Assembly (NCBI GenBank): GCA_002431965.1
Contig: DJEW01000028.1
Span: 58,148 to 94,271 of the forward strand
Direction: 5' to 3'
Length of the DNA: 36,124 bases
Source: Clostridiales bacterium UBA5888
GTDB lineage: Bacteria > Bacillota > Clostridia > Oscillospirales > Oscillospiraceae
Notes under the pieces: model-generated
The model's input: only the letters and a program-made list of their open reading frames with translations
What the model was told of the DNA's origin: nothing
Databases searched by the model: none
Shown: in pieces, positions 15,687-23,995 of the stretch
Numbering within the stretch: the first letter of the stretch is position 1
How the letters are laid out: every line of letters starts with the position of its first letter
Translations under genes and position numbers: made by a program

Positions 15687-16790
15687 ATGGCTGAAAAGAA
15701 AAAAATCCCCGCAATAGTCGCTCCCGCCAGCTCCGACAGGAAAAAGGCGCTGGAAACGGCGATTGCGAAAATAGAAAAGGACTACGGCAAGGGCACGATA
15801 ATGCGCCTGGGCGATGATATTTCCATCAATGTTGAGTCATTCTCCACCGGCTCACTCTCGCTTGACCTTGCGCTCGGCATCGGCGGATTGCCCCGCGGAC
15901 GCATCATCGAAATATACGGTCCTGAGTCCTCCGGTAAAACAACGCTCGCGCTGCACGCCGTCGCCTCGGCGCAGAAGGAGGGCGGAGACGCGGCCTACAT
16001 CGACGTGGAGCACGCGCTCGAGCCGGCTTACGCGCAGGCGCTGGGCGTGGACATCAACAGTCTCCTCATCTCCCAGCCCGATACCGGTGAGCAGGCGCTG
16101 GACATTGCCGAGTCTCTGGTGCGCTCGGGCGCGGTGGACGTCGTCGTGATCGACTCCGTCGCGGCGCTTATTCCGCGCGTTGAGCTTGAGGGCGAGGTCG
16201 GCGACACGGTAGTTGGCGCGCTGGCAAGGCTGATGAGCCAGGCAATGCGCCGCCTTGCGGGCGCAATCTCCAAAAACAACTGCACCGTTATATTCATCAA
16301 CCAGCTGCGTCAGAAGATCGGCGTAATGTACGGCAATCCGGAGACCACCCCCGGCGGTCTCGCGCTGAAGTACTATTCGTCGGTGCGCATCGACGTGCGC
16401 CGCATTGAGACGCTCAAGGTCAATGGAGAGATGGTCGGCAACAGAACGCGCGCGAAGGTCGTGAAAAACAAGGTCGCTCCCCCGTTCCGCGAGGCGGAGT
16501 TCGACATCATGTACGGCGAGGGCATCTCCAAGATCGGCGAGATAATCGACCTTGCCGTGAAGCTGGAGATCATCGACAAGGCCGGCGCGTGGTTCACCGT
16601 TGACGGGCAGCGCGTGCAGGGGCGCGACGCCGTGAAGGAATATCTCAAGGCAAATCCCGAGGTCGCAGACAAGATAGAGCAGCAGGTGCGCGAGAACGCA
16701 TACAAGCTCAGCCCGCGCGCCCAGCGCGAGGCGAAGGCGGCGGCGGCAAAGGCCGTTGACGTGAGCGCGGCGGACTTTGACGAGGATTGA
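15687..16790 (+). CDS. recA: Recombinase RecA
   Basis: A 367-residue RecA. Walker A GPESSGKTT at 78-86, Walker B VVVIDSVAAL, the KIEKDYGKGTIMRLGD opening, the L1/L2 region with FINQLRQKIGVMYGNPETTPGG, and an acidic tail (DVSAADFDED) are all present. GAGGAGG lies before the ATG. No clear LexA box (GAAC-N4-GTTC) is visible in the preceding sequence, which is the end of prmC. The recX start overlaps its stop (TGATG), so the two proteins are likely made together. Confidence 0.98.
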   Translation: MAEKKKIPAIVAPASSDRKKALETAIAKIEKDYGKGTIMRLGDDISINVESFSTGSLSLDLALGIGGLPRGRIIEIYGPESSGKTTLALHAVASAQKEGGDAAYIDVEHALEPAYAQALGVDINSLLISQPDTGEQALDIAESLVRSGAVDVVVIDSVAALIPRVELEGEVGDTVVGALARLMSQAMRRLAGAISKNNCTVIFINQLRQKIGVMYGNPETTPGGLALKYYSSVRIDVRRIETLKVNGEMVGNRTRAKVVKNKVAPPFREAEFDIMYGEGISKIGEIIDLAVKLEIIDKAGAWFTVDGQRVQGRDAVKEYLKANPEVADKIEQQVRENAYKLSPRAQREAKAAAAKAVDVSAADFDED

Positions 16791-17401
16791 TGCTCATATC
16801 GGATATACGCCAGACTTCACCGGGGCGGCTGACCGTCCGGCTGGAGGACGGAACGGAAATAAAGACAACGCTCGGTGTTGTCACCGATCTCCGGCTCTAC
16901 TCCGGGCGGGAGCTTGACGCGGGCGCGGTGGAGGAACTAAAAACCGCATCCATGCGGGCGCTCGCGCGGGAGAGAGCGATAGAAATGCTCTCACGGCGGG
17001 CAATGTCACGCGCGGAGATGCGGCGGAAGCTCATTGAAAAAGGCGAGGATGAGGACACGGCAGAGCACGTCACGGCGTGGCTGTGCGAGCATTCTCTCAT
17101 TGACGACGAGAGCTACGCCGCCGCTGTGGCGCGCCACTATGCCGCCAAGGGCTACGGCGCTGGGCGCGTGCGCGCAGAGCTAAGCCGCCGCGGCATCGAG
17201 CGCGGAATGTGGGACGGTGCGATAGGCGCAATGCCTAATAACGAAGACAAAATAGACAAATTCATCGCCTCGCGCCTTCACGATGCGGAGGACAGGGACG
17301 AGGTGAGACGGCTCAGCAATGCGCTGTACCGGCGCGGCTACTCGTGGGATGAGATACGCCGCGCGCTCGAGCGGCACAAGGCTGAAATATATGAGGATTG
17401 A
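16790..17401 (+). CDS. recX: Regulatory protein RecX
   Basis: A 203-residue RecX, the modulator of RecA filament activity. It shows the three-helix repeats of the family: RERAIEMLSRRAMSRAEMRR, LCEHSLIDDESYAAAVARHY, KGYGAGRVRAELSRRGIER, then RRLSNALYRRGYSWDEIRRAL. The ATG at 16790 shares its A with the recA TGA stop. An N-terminal beta-rich extension (SPGRLTVRLEDGTEIKTTLG) is as in other Firmicute RecX proteins. It is followed after nine bases by rimO. Confidence 0.93.
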   Translation: MLISDIRQTSPGRLTVRLEDGTEIKTTLGVVTDLRLYSGRELDAGAVEELKTASMRALARERAIEMLSRRAMSRAEMRRKLIEKGEDEDTAEHVTAWLCEHSLIDDESYAAAVARHYAAKGYGAGRVRAELSRRGIERGMWDGAIGAMPNNEDKIDKFIASRLHDAEDRDEVRRLSNALYRRGYSWDEIRRALERHKAEIYED

Positions 17402-17410
17402 AAAGACTTT

Positions 17411-18739
17411 ATGGAAAAAACCTTTGCATTGGTTTCTCTGGGCTGCGCAAAGAATCTTGTGAACAGCGAGCAGATGCTCTACCTCATGGATGAGGCGGGG
17501 TACACGCTCGTGCCCGAGGCGGACGGCGCAGATCTTGTGATCGTGAACACCTGCGGCTTCATTGACGCGGCAAAGACCGAGGCTATCGACACCATTCTTG
17601 AAATGGCGGAGCTGAAAAAAGCCGGAAAGCTCGGCGGCATCATCGTGACGGGCTGTCTTTCCGAAAGATACAAGGACAGCATCACCGAAGAGCTACCGGA
17701 GATCGACAGCGTGCTGGGCGTGAGCAGCTTCGGGGACATCGTTCAGGCGGCGGACGCTGTGCTCGTCGGGCGGCGGCTGCGGCGCTTTGCCGACCAGAGC
17801 GCCCCCATCGACGAGATCCCCCGCGTCGTGTCCACAGGTCCGGGCTGGGCATACCTTCGCATTGCGGAGGGGTGCAATAATTTCTGCGCATTCTGCGCCA
17901 TTCCCGACATACGCGGGCGCTACCGCTCAAGAAAGCTGGAGGACGTCGTGGAAGAGGCGCGCGATCTTGCCGCGCACGGCGTGAAGGAGCTTATCGTCAT
18001 CGCCCAGGACATCACGCGCTACGGCACGGATATATACGGCAAGCGCAGTCTCGCGCGGTTGTGCCGTGAGCTTGCGAAAATAGACGGCGTGGAATGGATA
18101 CGCCTACACTACCTCTATCCCGACCAGTTTGATGAGGAGCTGATAGACGAGCTTGCTTCAAACGACAAGATAGTAAAATACCTCGACATTCCGATTCAGC
18201 ATATAAACGATAAAATACTCAAGAGCATGAACCGCCGCGGCACAGGCGAGGAGATCCGCGCACTGCTTAAAACCCTGCGCGAGCGCATCCCGGGGGTCGT
18301 GCTGCGGACAAGTCTCATTTCCGGTCTCCCCGGCGAGGGAGAGGCGGAGCTTGAGGAGCTGTGCGAATTCCTGCGTGAGGCGCGAATAGAGCGCGTTGGC
18401 GTTTTCCCGTTCTCGCCGGAGGAAGGCACGCCCGCCGCCGCGATGGAGCACGTGGACTATGATGAGGCGCAGCGCCGCGCCGAAATAATCATGCAGCTTC
18501 AGGCGGAGATCATGGATGAATTCTGCGAGAGTCTCGTTGGGAAAAACCTGCGCGTGCTGTGCGATGGATATGACGAGGAGCGCGGAATGCTCTGCGGGCG
18601 CACCTACGCCGATTCGCCGGATATTGACGGACAGGTGTTCTTCACCGGCAGCGCCGCCGCAGGAGATATGACAAATGTTTTGATTCAAAGTGCCGAGGAT
18701 GGTATACTCTTCGGTGAGGAGGCAGAGTCCAATGTTTAA
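17411..18739 (+). CDS. rimO: Ribosomal protein uS12 methylthiotransferase RimO
   Basis: A 442-residue radical SAM enzyme that methylthiolates an aspartate of ribosomal protein S12. The N-terminal UPF0004 domain has Cys12 (SLGCAKNLVNSE), Cys48 (VNTCGF) and the Cys of VTGCLSERY for the auxiliary cluster. The radical SAM motif CNNFCAFC has Cys155/159/162. RimO-type segments such as YLYPDQFDEELI, YLDIPIQHIND and RTSLISGLPGEG follow, and a C-terminal TRAM domain begins near 375. The SLGCAKN start and YLYP motif separate it from MiaB. Confidence 0.96.
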   Translation: MEKTFALVSLGCAKNLVNSEQMLYLMDEAGYTLVPEADGADLVIVNTCGFIDAAKTEAIDTILEMAELKKAGKLGGIIVTGCLSERYKDSITEELPEIDSVLGVSSFGDIVQAADAVLVGRRLRRFADQSAPIDEIPRVVSTGPGWAYLRIAEGCNNFCAFCAIPDIRGRYRSRKLEDVVEEARDLAAHGVKELIVIAQDITRYGTDIYGKRSLARLCRELAKIDGVEWIRLHYLYPDQFDEELIDELASNDKIVKYLDIPIQHINDKILKSMNRRGTGEEIRALLKTLRERIPGVVLRTSLISGLPGEGEAELEELCEFLREARIERVGVFPFSPEEGTPAAAMEHVDYDEAQRRAEIIMQLQAEIMDEFCESLVGKNLRVLCDGYDEERGMLCGRTYADSPDIDGQVFFTGSAAAGDMTNVLIQSAEDGILFGEEAESNV

Positions 18740-19250
18740 CACAACTGCAAACAAGATAACCATGTTCAGGATCGTTCTGATCCCCGTGTTTCTGGTGCTG
18801 GCATACACAGGGCATCTGTACACGGCGCTCGCGGTTTACATAATCGCATGTCTGTCGGATGTTGCGGACGGATATATCGCCCGCCACTGCAACCAGGTGT
18901 CCGACTTCGGCAAATTTATGGACCCGCTGGCGGACAAGATGCTGGTGCTGTCGGCAATGTGCTTTTTCGTCGAGAACGGGCAGATGCCCGGCTGGTGCGT
19001 CGCCATCGTGCTGTTCCGGGAGTTTGCGGTGTCCGGGCTGCGCCTTATTGCCGTGGAGCAGGGGCGCGTGATCGCCGCGGCATGGTCGGGAAAGCTCAAG
19101 ACCGGGTGCACCATGGTGGGGCTGTCGGCGATGATGCTGTTCTCCGAGGCTGAATTGGTTAACATAATATTCACCGTGCTTATACTCATAACAACGGTCG
19201 GCTCAGGGATACACTACTTCTGGGTCAACCGTGACGTATTCAAATGCTGA
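18732..19250 (+). CDS. pgsA: CDP-diacylglycerol-glycerol-3-phosphate 3-phosphatidyltransferase
   Basis: A 172-residue membrane enzyme making phosphatidylglycerol phosphate. The CDP-alcohol phosphotransferase motif is complete (DVADGYIAR followed by GKFMDPLADK: D-x2-DG-x2-AR-x8-G-x3-D-x3-D). There are about five membrane helices. The ATG at 18732 overlaps the end of rimO by eight bases and has GAGGAGG nine bases upstream; a longer frame from 18690 has no ribosome site. The rimO-pgsA pairing is common in Firmicutes. Confidence 0.94.
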   Translation: MFNTTANKITMFRIVLIPVFLVLAYTGHLYTALAVYIIACLSDVADGYIARHCNQVSDFGKFMDPLADKMLVLSAMCFFVENGQMPGWCVAIVLFREFAVSGLRLIAVEQGRVIAAAWSGKLKTGCTMVGLSAMMLFSEAELVNIIFTVLILITTVGSGIHYFWVNRDVFKC

Positions 19251-19271
19251 TTGAAGGAAGAGGGTTTGACA

Positions 19272-20723
19272 ATGAAGCTTTATAACTCCGCAACACGCAC
19301 AAAGGAAGAGTTTGTCCCCAACCACCCTGACATCGTCAAGATGTACACCTGCGGTCCGACGGTGTATCACTATGCGCACATCGGCAACCTGCGCTCATAC
19401 ATCATGGAGGATGTGCTGGAAAAATATCTGCGCTATCTCGGCTACAACGTCAAGCGCGTGATGAACATCACGGACGTCGGTCATCTGACCTCCGACGCGG
19501 ACGAGGGCGAGGACAAAATGCTCAAGGGCGCACAGCGCGAGCACAAGACCGTCATGGAGATCGCAAAGTTCTACACGGATGCGTTCTTTTCCGATTGCGC
19601 CAAGCTCAACATCAAGACACCGGATGTGGTTGAGCCTGCGACGCACTGCATAGACGAGTATATAAAAATAATTTCAAAGCTGATGGACACGGGCTACGCC
19701 TACTTTGCCGGCGGCAATGTGTACTTTGACACATCAAAGCTCAAGCGCTACTACATCTTCAACGATTTCAACGAGGAAGATCTTGCGGTCGGCGTGCGCG
19801 AGGGCGTGGACGAGGACACCAACAAGCGCAACAAAAACGATTTCGTGCTGTGGTTCACGAAGTCCAAGTTTGAGGATCAGGCGCTCAAGTGGGACTCCCC
19901 CTGGGGCGTGGGCTACCCCGGCTGGCACATTGAGTGCTCCGGCATATCCATGAAGCATCTGGGCGAGGATCTGGACATACACTGCGGAGGGATAGACAAC
20001 GCTTTCCCGCACCACACAAACGAGATCGCGCAGAGCGAATCCTACCTTGGGCACAAGTGGTGCAACTTCTGGGTACACGTGCATCATCTGAACACAAGCA
20101 CAGGCAAGATGTCCAAGTCCAAGGGCGAATTCCTGACCGTGTCGCTGCTGGAGCAGAAGGGATACGATCCTCTCGCCTACCGGCTGTTCTGCCTGCAGAG
20201 CCATTACCGCAACAGCCTTGTGTTCTCGTGGGAAAATCTCGACAACGCTCAGACGACATACAACAAGCTCATCAACAAGATCGCCGCGCTCAAGCCCGGC
20301 GAGGGTGAGATAGACGCGGACGCCGTCAAGGCGCTGGACGAGAAGTTCCGCGCCGCGCTGGATAACGACCTGAACACCTCGCTTGCAGTGACAGCGCTGT
20401 ACGACGTGCTGAAATACAAAACAAACGACGCAACGAAGCTCGCCGTTATCGCGGACTTTGACCGCGTGCTGAGCCTGAGTCTCATCGACAAGGCGGCAAA
20501 GCGGCGTGAGGAGCTCAAGCGCAGCGAGGTCGCCGCGGGCGCGTTCACCATCGTGTCCGAAACGGGCGAGAGCGATGCCGCCGTCGAGGCAAAAATACAG
20601 GCGCGCCAAGACGCAAAGAAGGCAAAGAACTACGCCGAGGCCGACCGCATCCGCGACGAGCTGAAAGCTGAAGGCATCGAAGTGACCGACATTCCCCACG
20701 GCGCAAAGTGGAAGAGGATTTGA
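19272..20723 (+). CDS. cysS: Cysteinyl-tRNA synthetase
   Basis: A 483-residue class I synthetase. It has the zinc ligand Cys27 in YTCGPTVYHYAHIGN, whose AHIGN is the HIGH motif, the second zinc region GWHIECSGIS, HHTNEIAQSE, and KMSKS at 279-283. A C-terminal anticodon-binding helical domain ends with KNYAEADRIRDELKAEGIEV, a typical CysS tail. ATG at 19272 is chosen because AGAGG lies eight bases upstream; the in-frame TTG at 19251 overlaps that site. No T-box leader is visible in the short gap after pgsA. It is the last gene before a strong terminator. Confidence 0.97.
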   Translation: MKLYNSATRTKEEFVPNHPDIVKMYTCGPTVYHYAHIGNLRSYIMEDVLEKYLRYLGYNVKRVMNITDVGHLTSDADEGEDKMLKGAQREHKTVMEIAKFYTDAFFSDCAKLNIKTPDVVEPATHCIDEYIKIISKLMDTGYAYFAGGNVYFDTSKLKRYYIFNDFNEEDLAVGVREGVDEDTNKRNKNDFVLWFTKSKFEDQALKWDSPWGVGYPGWHIECSGISMKHLGEDLDIHCGGIDNAFPHHTNEIAQSESYLGHKWCNFWVHVHHLNTSTGKMSKSKGEFLTVSLLEQKGYDPLAYRLFCLQSHYRNSLVFSWENLDNAQTTYNKLINKIAALKPGEGEIDADAVKALDEKFRAALDNDLNTSLAVTALYDVLKYKTNDATKLAVIADFDRVLSLSLIDKAAKRREELKRSEVAAGAFTIVSETGESDAAVEAKIQARQDAKKAKNYAEADRIRDELKAEGIEVTDIPHGAKWKRI

Positions 20724-20736
20724 TATGAATATTAAA

Positions 20737-20762
20737 ACGCCGCCCGATGGGGCGGCGTTTTT
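20737..20762 (+). terminator. Intrinsic terminator after cysS
   Basis: ACGCCGCCC (20737-20745), loop GATG, GGGCGGCGT and a run of five T residues. It begins 13 bases after the cysS stop and closes the plus-strand cluster that starts at 12 kb. A-rich sequence on the other side could let it work weakly for the converging minus-strand gene. Confidence 0.92.
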
Positions 20763-20797
20763 GATGGCTTATTCAGGGTGCAGGCATAAGATATGCC

Positions 20798-21676
20798 TTA
20801 CTGCAAGCCGATGATGTCCTTTATTTTATCAAAGAAGCTGGTGACGGAGGTGACGACCTTTTTCACGGTGTTGACGAAGCCGACGACCTGCGTTTTTGCG
20901 GTGGAAACCTTGTTGAGCGTATTCTGCACCTCTTCCACACGAGCCTTCAGCTGATCCGCGTCCAGCCCCTCCAATGAGCGGCAGAGCGTGATGAGCTGGT
21001 TAATTTGCGTGTCGGTGAGGCTGACGTTATAGCGCGCGGCGATCTGGATGATCTCCTGACGGATCTGATCGTCGGTCATATTCTTTGTCTCGTCGAGCAT
21101 CATTTTAAGATCCTGCACAATGGAGGTGGAGTCCATGCTGCCGATCTCCTGCGCAAGCTCGCCGGTGATGGTGAGCTCCTGCGTGCTGACGAGCTTTGCA
21201 ATATTATCGAGCTTCTGCCCGGTCATGTCCTCATACGCCTTATAGATGCCGGTGAGCGCGGCAGTGCCGCTGACCTCAAAGGGCGCGGCGACGATGATGC
21301 GCGCGTCCGTGATGCCCGCCGTTGCGAGAGCGGAGATATACATCTCCGGCGTGCACCAGGTGATATTGCTGGTGGTGACGTTCATACCCGCGCCGGAGCC
21401 CAGAAGCTCGACATACACGCAGGAGATGGAGCGCGTGCCGATGATGGAGGAATCGACATACCCTTCAAGGTAAGCGCGCTCCTCGGCGTTGGTAACGGTT
21501 AGTTGAACAACGCTCCCCTGCTGCACGCCGAACGCCTGATACACAAGGGCAACCTGCTCCGGCGTGAGATCCGCGCCGATGACGGCGCGGCTTTGTATGT
21601 TATCCGCGCCGGCTGAAACACCGAGCGAGAGAATCATCATAAAAGCAAGAATGAAAGAGATAAACCTTTTTTTCAT
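20798..21676 (-). CDS. ypuA: Secreted DUF1002 protein (YpuA family)
   Basis: A 292-residue exported protein. The signal peptide is MKKRFISFILAFMMILSLGVSAGA. The mature part opens with SRAVIGADLTPEQVALVYQAFG and contains NAEERAYLEGYVDSSIIGTRSIS, TSNITWCTPEMYISALATAG and VAAPFEVSGTAALTGIYKAYE, the characteristic blocks of DUF1002. The helical C-terminal half carries DVSLTDTQINQLI-like EF-hand-like text and an amphipathic end. The function of the family is unknown. ATG at 21676 is supported by AGG eight bases upstream and by the signal peptide. It converges with cysS and is divergent from nagB. Confidence 0.9.
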   Translation of the reverse strand: MKKRFISFILAFMMILSLGVSAGADNIQSRAVIGADLTPEQVALVYQAFGVQQGSVVQLTVTNAEERAYLEGYVDSSIIGTRSISCVYVELLGSGAGMNVTTSNITWCTPEMYISALATAGITDARIIVAAPFEVSGTAALTGIYKAYEDMTGQKLDNIAKLVSTQELTITGELAQEIGSMDSTSIVQDLKMMLDETKNMTDDQIRQEIIQIAARYNVSLTDTQINQLITLCRSLEGLDADQLKARVEEVQNTLNKVSTAKTQVVGFVNTVKKVVTSVTSFFDKIKDIIGLQ

Positions 21677-21800
21677 GACAAAAACCTGTCCTTTCCTATA
21701 TAAGTATACGACGCGCAGAGTGCAAAAATGTTCCCCACAGCGCACGGAGCGGCACAAGAGAATGTATCACAGCACAGGGAATATGTAAAGCTATTTTTGC

Positions 21801-21829
21801 TTGACGGAAATTACCGCAAAAGGTATACT
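21801..21829 (+). promoter_or_regulatory. Sigma-A promoter of nagB
   Basis: TTGACG (21801-21806), a 17-base spacer and TATACT (21824-21829), 58 bases upstream of the nagB ATG. Confidence 0.82.
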
Positions 21830-21847
21830 GATAGCGAGGTATGGCAC

Positions 21848-21868
21848 GCCGTCCGCCTGAGAGACGGC
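21848..21868 (+). promoter_or_regulatory. Hairpin in the nagB 5' leader
   Basis: GCCGTC (21848-21853) pairs with GACGGC (21863-21868) across a nine-base loop, ending just before the GAGG ribosome site. It may modulate translation; nothing further can be said. Confidence 0.4.
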
Positions 21869-21887
21869 AGAGAGGAAAAGTTGACTT

Positions 21888-22619
21888 ATGAAGGTTATAA
21901 TCGCAGAAAACTATGAGAGAACGTGTATCCTCGCCGCCGACATGATAGAGCGCCTTGTCCGGGCAAAGCCGGAGTGCACGCTCGGTCTCGCCACGGGGTC
22001 AAGCCCTGTGGGGATGTACAGGGAGCTGGCACGCCGCTGCCGTGAAGAGGGGCTGGACTTCTCGCGCGTGAAGAGCGTCAATCTCGACGAGTACGTCGGG
22101 CTGGAGCCGACGCACGACCAGAGCTACCGCTACTTTATGGACACGAATCTTTTTGACCACATAAACATCGACAAGCGCAACACCTATGTTGCCAAGGGCA
22201 CGGGCGATGTGGACGCGAACATACGCGAGTTTCAGGACGTCCTCGCGCGCAGCGATGTTGACATTCAGGTGCTGGGCGTGGGTCCGGACGGGCATCTCGG
22301 CTTCAACGAACCTGGTGAGGCGCTCCACGACACAGCACACCGCGAAACTCTTGACGAGAGCACCATCGACGCGAACGCACGCTTCTTCGCCTCCCGCGAC
22401 GATGTGCCCCGCTGCGCCGTGACAATGGGCATGGGTGACATCATGCGCGCGAAGAGCCTGCTGCTGATAATCTCCGGCAGCAAGCGGGAGGCGGCGCACG
22501 AGCTGCTGATGAACGACAGTATAACCACCAGGTGCCCTGTTACGTTCATGAAGCTGCACCGCGACGCAACGGTGTTCATCGAGAAAAAGCTTGCAGACGA
22601 GATCGGGTACAAGGGCTGA
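21888..22619 (+). CDS. nagB: Glucosamine-6-phosphate deaminase
   Basis: A 243-residue enzyme converting glucosamine-6-phosphate to fructose-6-phosphate and ammonia. Diagnostic segments are LGLATGSSPVGMY (substrate phosphate loop), VNLDEYVGL (Asp67), and VLGVGPDGHLGFNEPG with the catalytic Asp134/His136 pair, then ALTMG-type CAVTMGMGDIM. Length fits the short Gram-positive form. It has its own promoter and terminator and stands alone, with no nagA beside it. GAGGAAAAG lies seven bases before the ATG. Confidence 0.96.
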   Translation: MKVIIAENYERTCILAADMIERLVRAKPECTLGLATGSSPVGMYRELARRCREEGLDFSRVKSVNLDEYVGLEPTHDQSYRYFMDTNLFDHINIDKRNTYVAKGTGDVDANIREFQDVLARSDVDIQVLGVGPDGHLGFNEPGEALHDTAHRETLDESTIDANARFFASRDDVPRCAVTMGMGDIMRAKSLLLIISGSKREAAHELLMNDSITTRCPVTFMKLHRDATVFIEKKLADEIGYKG

Positions 22620-22642
22620 AAAAACACATATCGCATGAAAGA

Positions 22643-22665
22643 GTCCGCCTGAAGGCGGGCTTTTT
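22643..22665 (+). terminator. Intrinsic terminator of nagB
   Basis: GTCCGCC (22643-22649), loop TGAA, GGCGGGC and five T residues, between the convergent nagB and radical SAM genes. Confidence 0.85.
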
Positions 22666-22671
22666 CATATT

Positions 22672-23505
22672 TTACCCGAAGCGGCGGGCATAGCCGCAGC
22701 GGCGGCACAGCTCTTCCGCCGCACGGCGGGAGGAAAAGCCGTCATATATTGCGCGGGCTCTGTCGGTTGACATAATGTCATCAATGCCGCTGTCAAAGAG
22801 ATTTCCCAGGGCAAGCTCGCCGTCACGGTCGAGGCAGCATGGCACAACCGTGCCGTCAACAAGCACGCCGATCTGATCGCGCAGACCGTAGCAGAACACG
22901 CGCACTCCCCCATCCTCCGCCGACATATCCGGCCAGTCGAATTTTTCCCCGGGTTCGAGCCACACACGCTCCGCCAGCGCGAGTGCGCGGCGCGCATCGC
23001 GCCATGGGCGCGGAAAATGCGAAGCGAGCGCGGTCTCAATGTCAGTATTGAGCGCATTCAATCCGTTTTCATTCCACAGCCGCATAACGCACAGCTTCCC
23101 GGCCGCGCTCACACGCCAGGCAAAGTCTGCACATTGGTTTACATAATCAAATGGCTGTCCACCGGCGTTTGCCTCGAAGGACTGGAGCGAAATGTTGATC
23201 TTGTGAACGGCAGGCGCGTCGATGAGCGCACCGCCGCGCGCGGACAGCAGCGTGCCGTTCGTGGTGACGATAACGCGAAAGCCCATCTCCCCTGCTGCTG
23301 CAAGCAGCGCGGGCAGCTCCGGGTGCAGAAGCGGCTCGCCCATGAGGTGAAGATAGAGATAATCCGTATACGGTCTCAGCCGCGCGGCAAGTGTCGTGAA
23401 TTCCTCGCGCGTCATATACCGCGGCGCACGGCGTGTGCCCGGGCAAAACGCGCAGCGCAGGTTGCACACGTTAGTGATCTCAAGATAGGCTTTTTTGAAT
23501 CGCAT
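22672..23505 (-). CDS. Radical SAM protein with SPASM-like C-terminal cysteines
   Basis: A 277-residue radical SAM enzyme. The cluster motif CNLRCAFC lies at Cys14/18/21, followed by HLMGEPLLHPEL and VTTNGTLLS, typical of the SAM-binding barrel. The C-terminal region has FCYGLRDQIGVLVDGTVVPCCLD, GNLFDSGIDDIM and CRRCGY, the cysteine pattern of a SPASM auxiliary-cluster domain. Substrate is unknown; the short length is unlike peptide-maturing enzymes with long substrates, and no precursor peptide is evident next to it. ATG at 23505 has GGAG eight bases upstream. It stands where recR is usually found after ybaB. Confidence 0.88.
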   Translation of the reverse strand: MRFKKAYLEITNVCNLRCAFCPGTRRAPRYMTREEFTTLAARLRPYTDYLYLHLMGEPLLHPELPALLAAAGEMGFRVIVTTNGTLLSARGGALIDAPAVHKINISLQSFEANAGGQPFDYVNQCADFAWRVSAAGKLCVMRLWNENGLNALNTDIETALASHFPRPWRDARRALALAERVWLEPGEKFDWPDMSAEDGGVRVFCYGLRDQIGVLVDGTVVPCCLDRDGELALGNLFDSGIDDIMSTDRARAIYDGFSSRRAAEELCRRCGYARRFG

Positions 23506-23535
23506 GGGCGCACTCCGTTCGCACAGCAGAAATCC

Positions 23536-23557
23536 AGCCCGGAGCATCGTCCGGGCT
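23536..23557 (-). terminator. Hairpin after ybaB, possible weak terminator
   Basis: AGCCCGGA (23536-23543) pairs perfectly with TCCGGGCT (23550-23557) over a six-base loop. On the minus strand it is followed by GGATTTCTG, a poor T tract, so termination may be partial and some transcripts could continue into the radical SAM gene. Confidence 0.5.
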
Positions 23558-23580
23558 GGTCAGTCGGTTTTGGGGTTATA

Positions 23581-23928
23581 TCAGAACATGCCGGGGAAGC
23601 CGGGCAGACCGCCGTTGAGCTTCGCCATGGACTGGCTGGTCTTTTCGTCGGCGAGCTTGAGCGCACCGTTGACCGCGGCAAGGATCATATCCTGAAGCAT
23701 TTCAACATCCTCGGGATCGACGACCTCGGGGTTGATCTCGATAGACTGAAACTCGCGCGTGCCGACAATGGTCGCCTTGACAGCGCCGCCGCCCGCAGTG
23801 AACTCAAACTTCGTCGATTCCAGCTCCTGCTGCATCTTCATGAATTCCTGCTGCATCTTCTGCGCCTGCTTCATCATGTTCATCTGTCCGCCGCCGGGAT
23901 AGCCGCCGCGGAATCCGCCTTTTGCCAT
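23581..23928 (-). CDS. ybaB: YbaB/EbfC family nucleoid-associated protein
   Basis: A 115-residue DNA-binding protein. A Gly/Arg-rich start (MAKGGFRGGYPGGG) precedes the family core: a helical MNMMKQAQKMQQEFMKMQQE, then AGGGAVKATIVGTREFQSIEINPEVVDP and DVEMLQDMILAAVNGAL. ATG at 23928 is chosen, with GGAGG eight bases upstream; the ATG two codons earlier is too close to that site. The location directly downstream of dnaX is the conserved dnaX-ybaB order of Firmicutes. Confidence 0.95.
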   Translation of the reverse strand: MAKGGFRGGYPGGGQMNMMKQAQKMQQEFMKMQQELESTKFEFTAGGGAVKATIVGTREFQSIEINPEVVDPEDVEMLQDMILAAVNGALKLADEKTSQSMAKLNGGLPGFPGMF

Positions 23929-23995
23929 TTTCATATCCTCCGAATAATTTATTTTATAGTATTTTATTATGAACGCGCGTCATAGGCGCACGGTA

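Noticed and set aside
19251..19271. T-box leader before cysS
   Set aside because: The gap after pgsA is only 21 bases, too short for a T-box.
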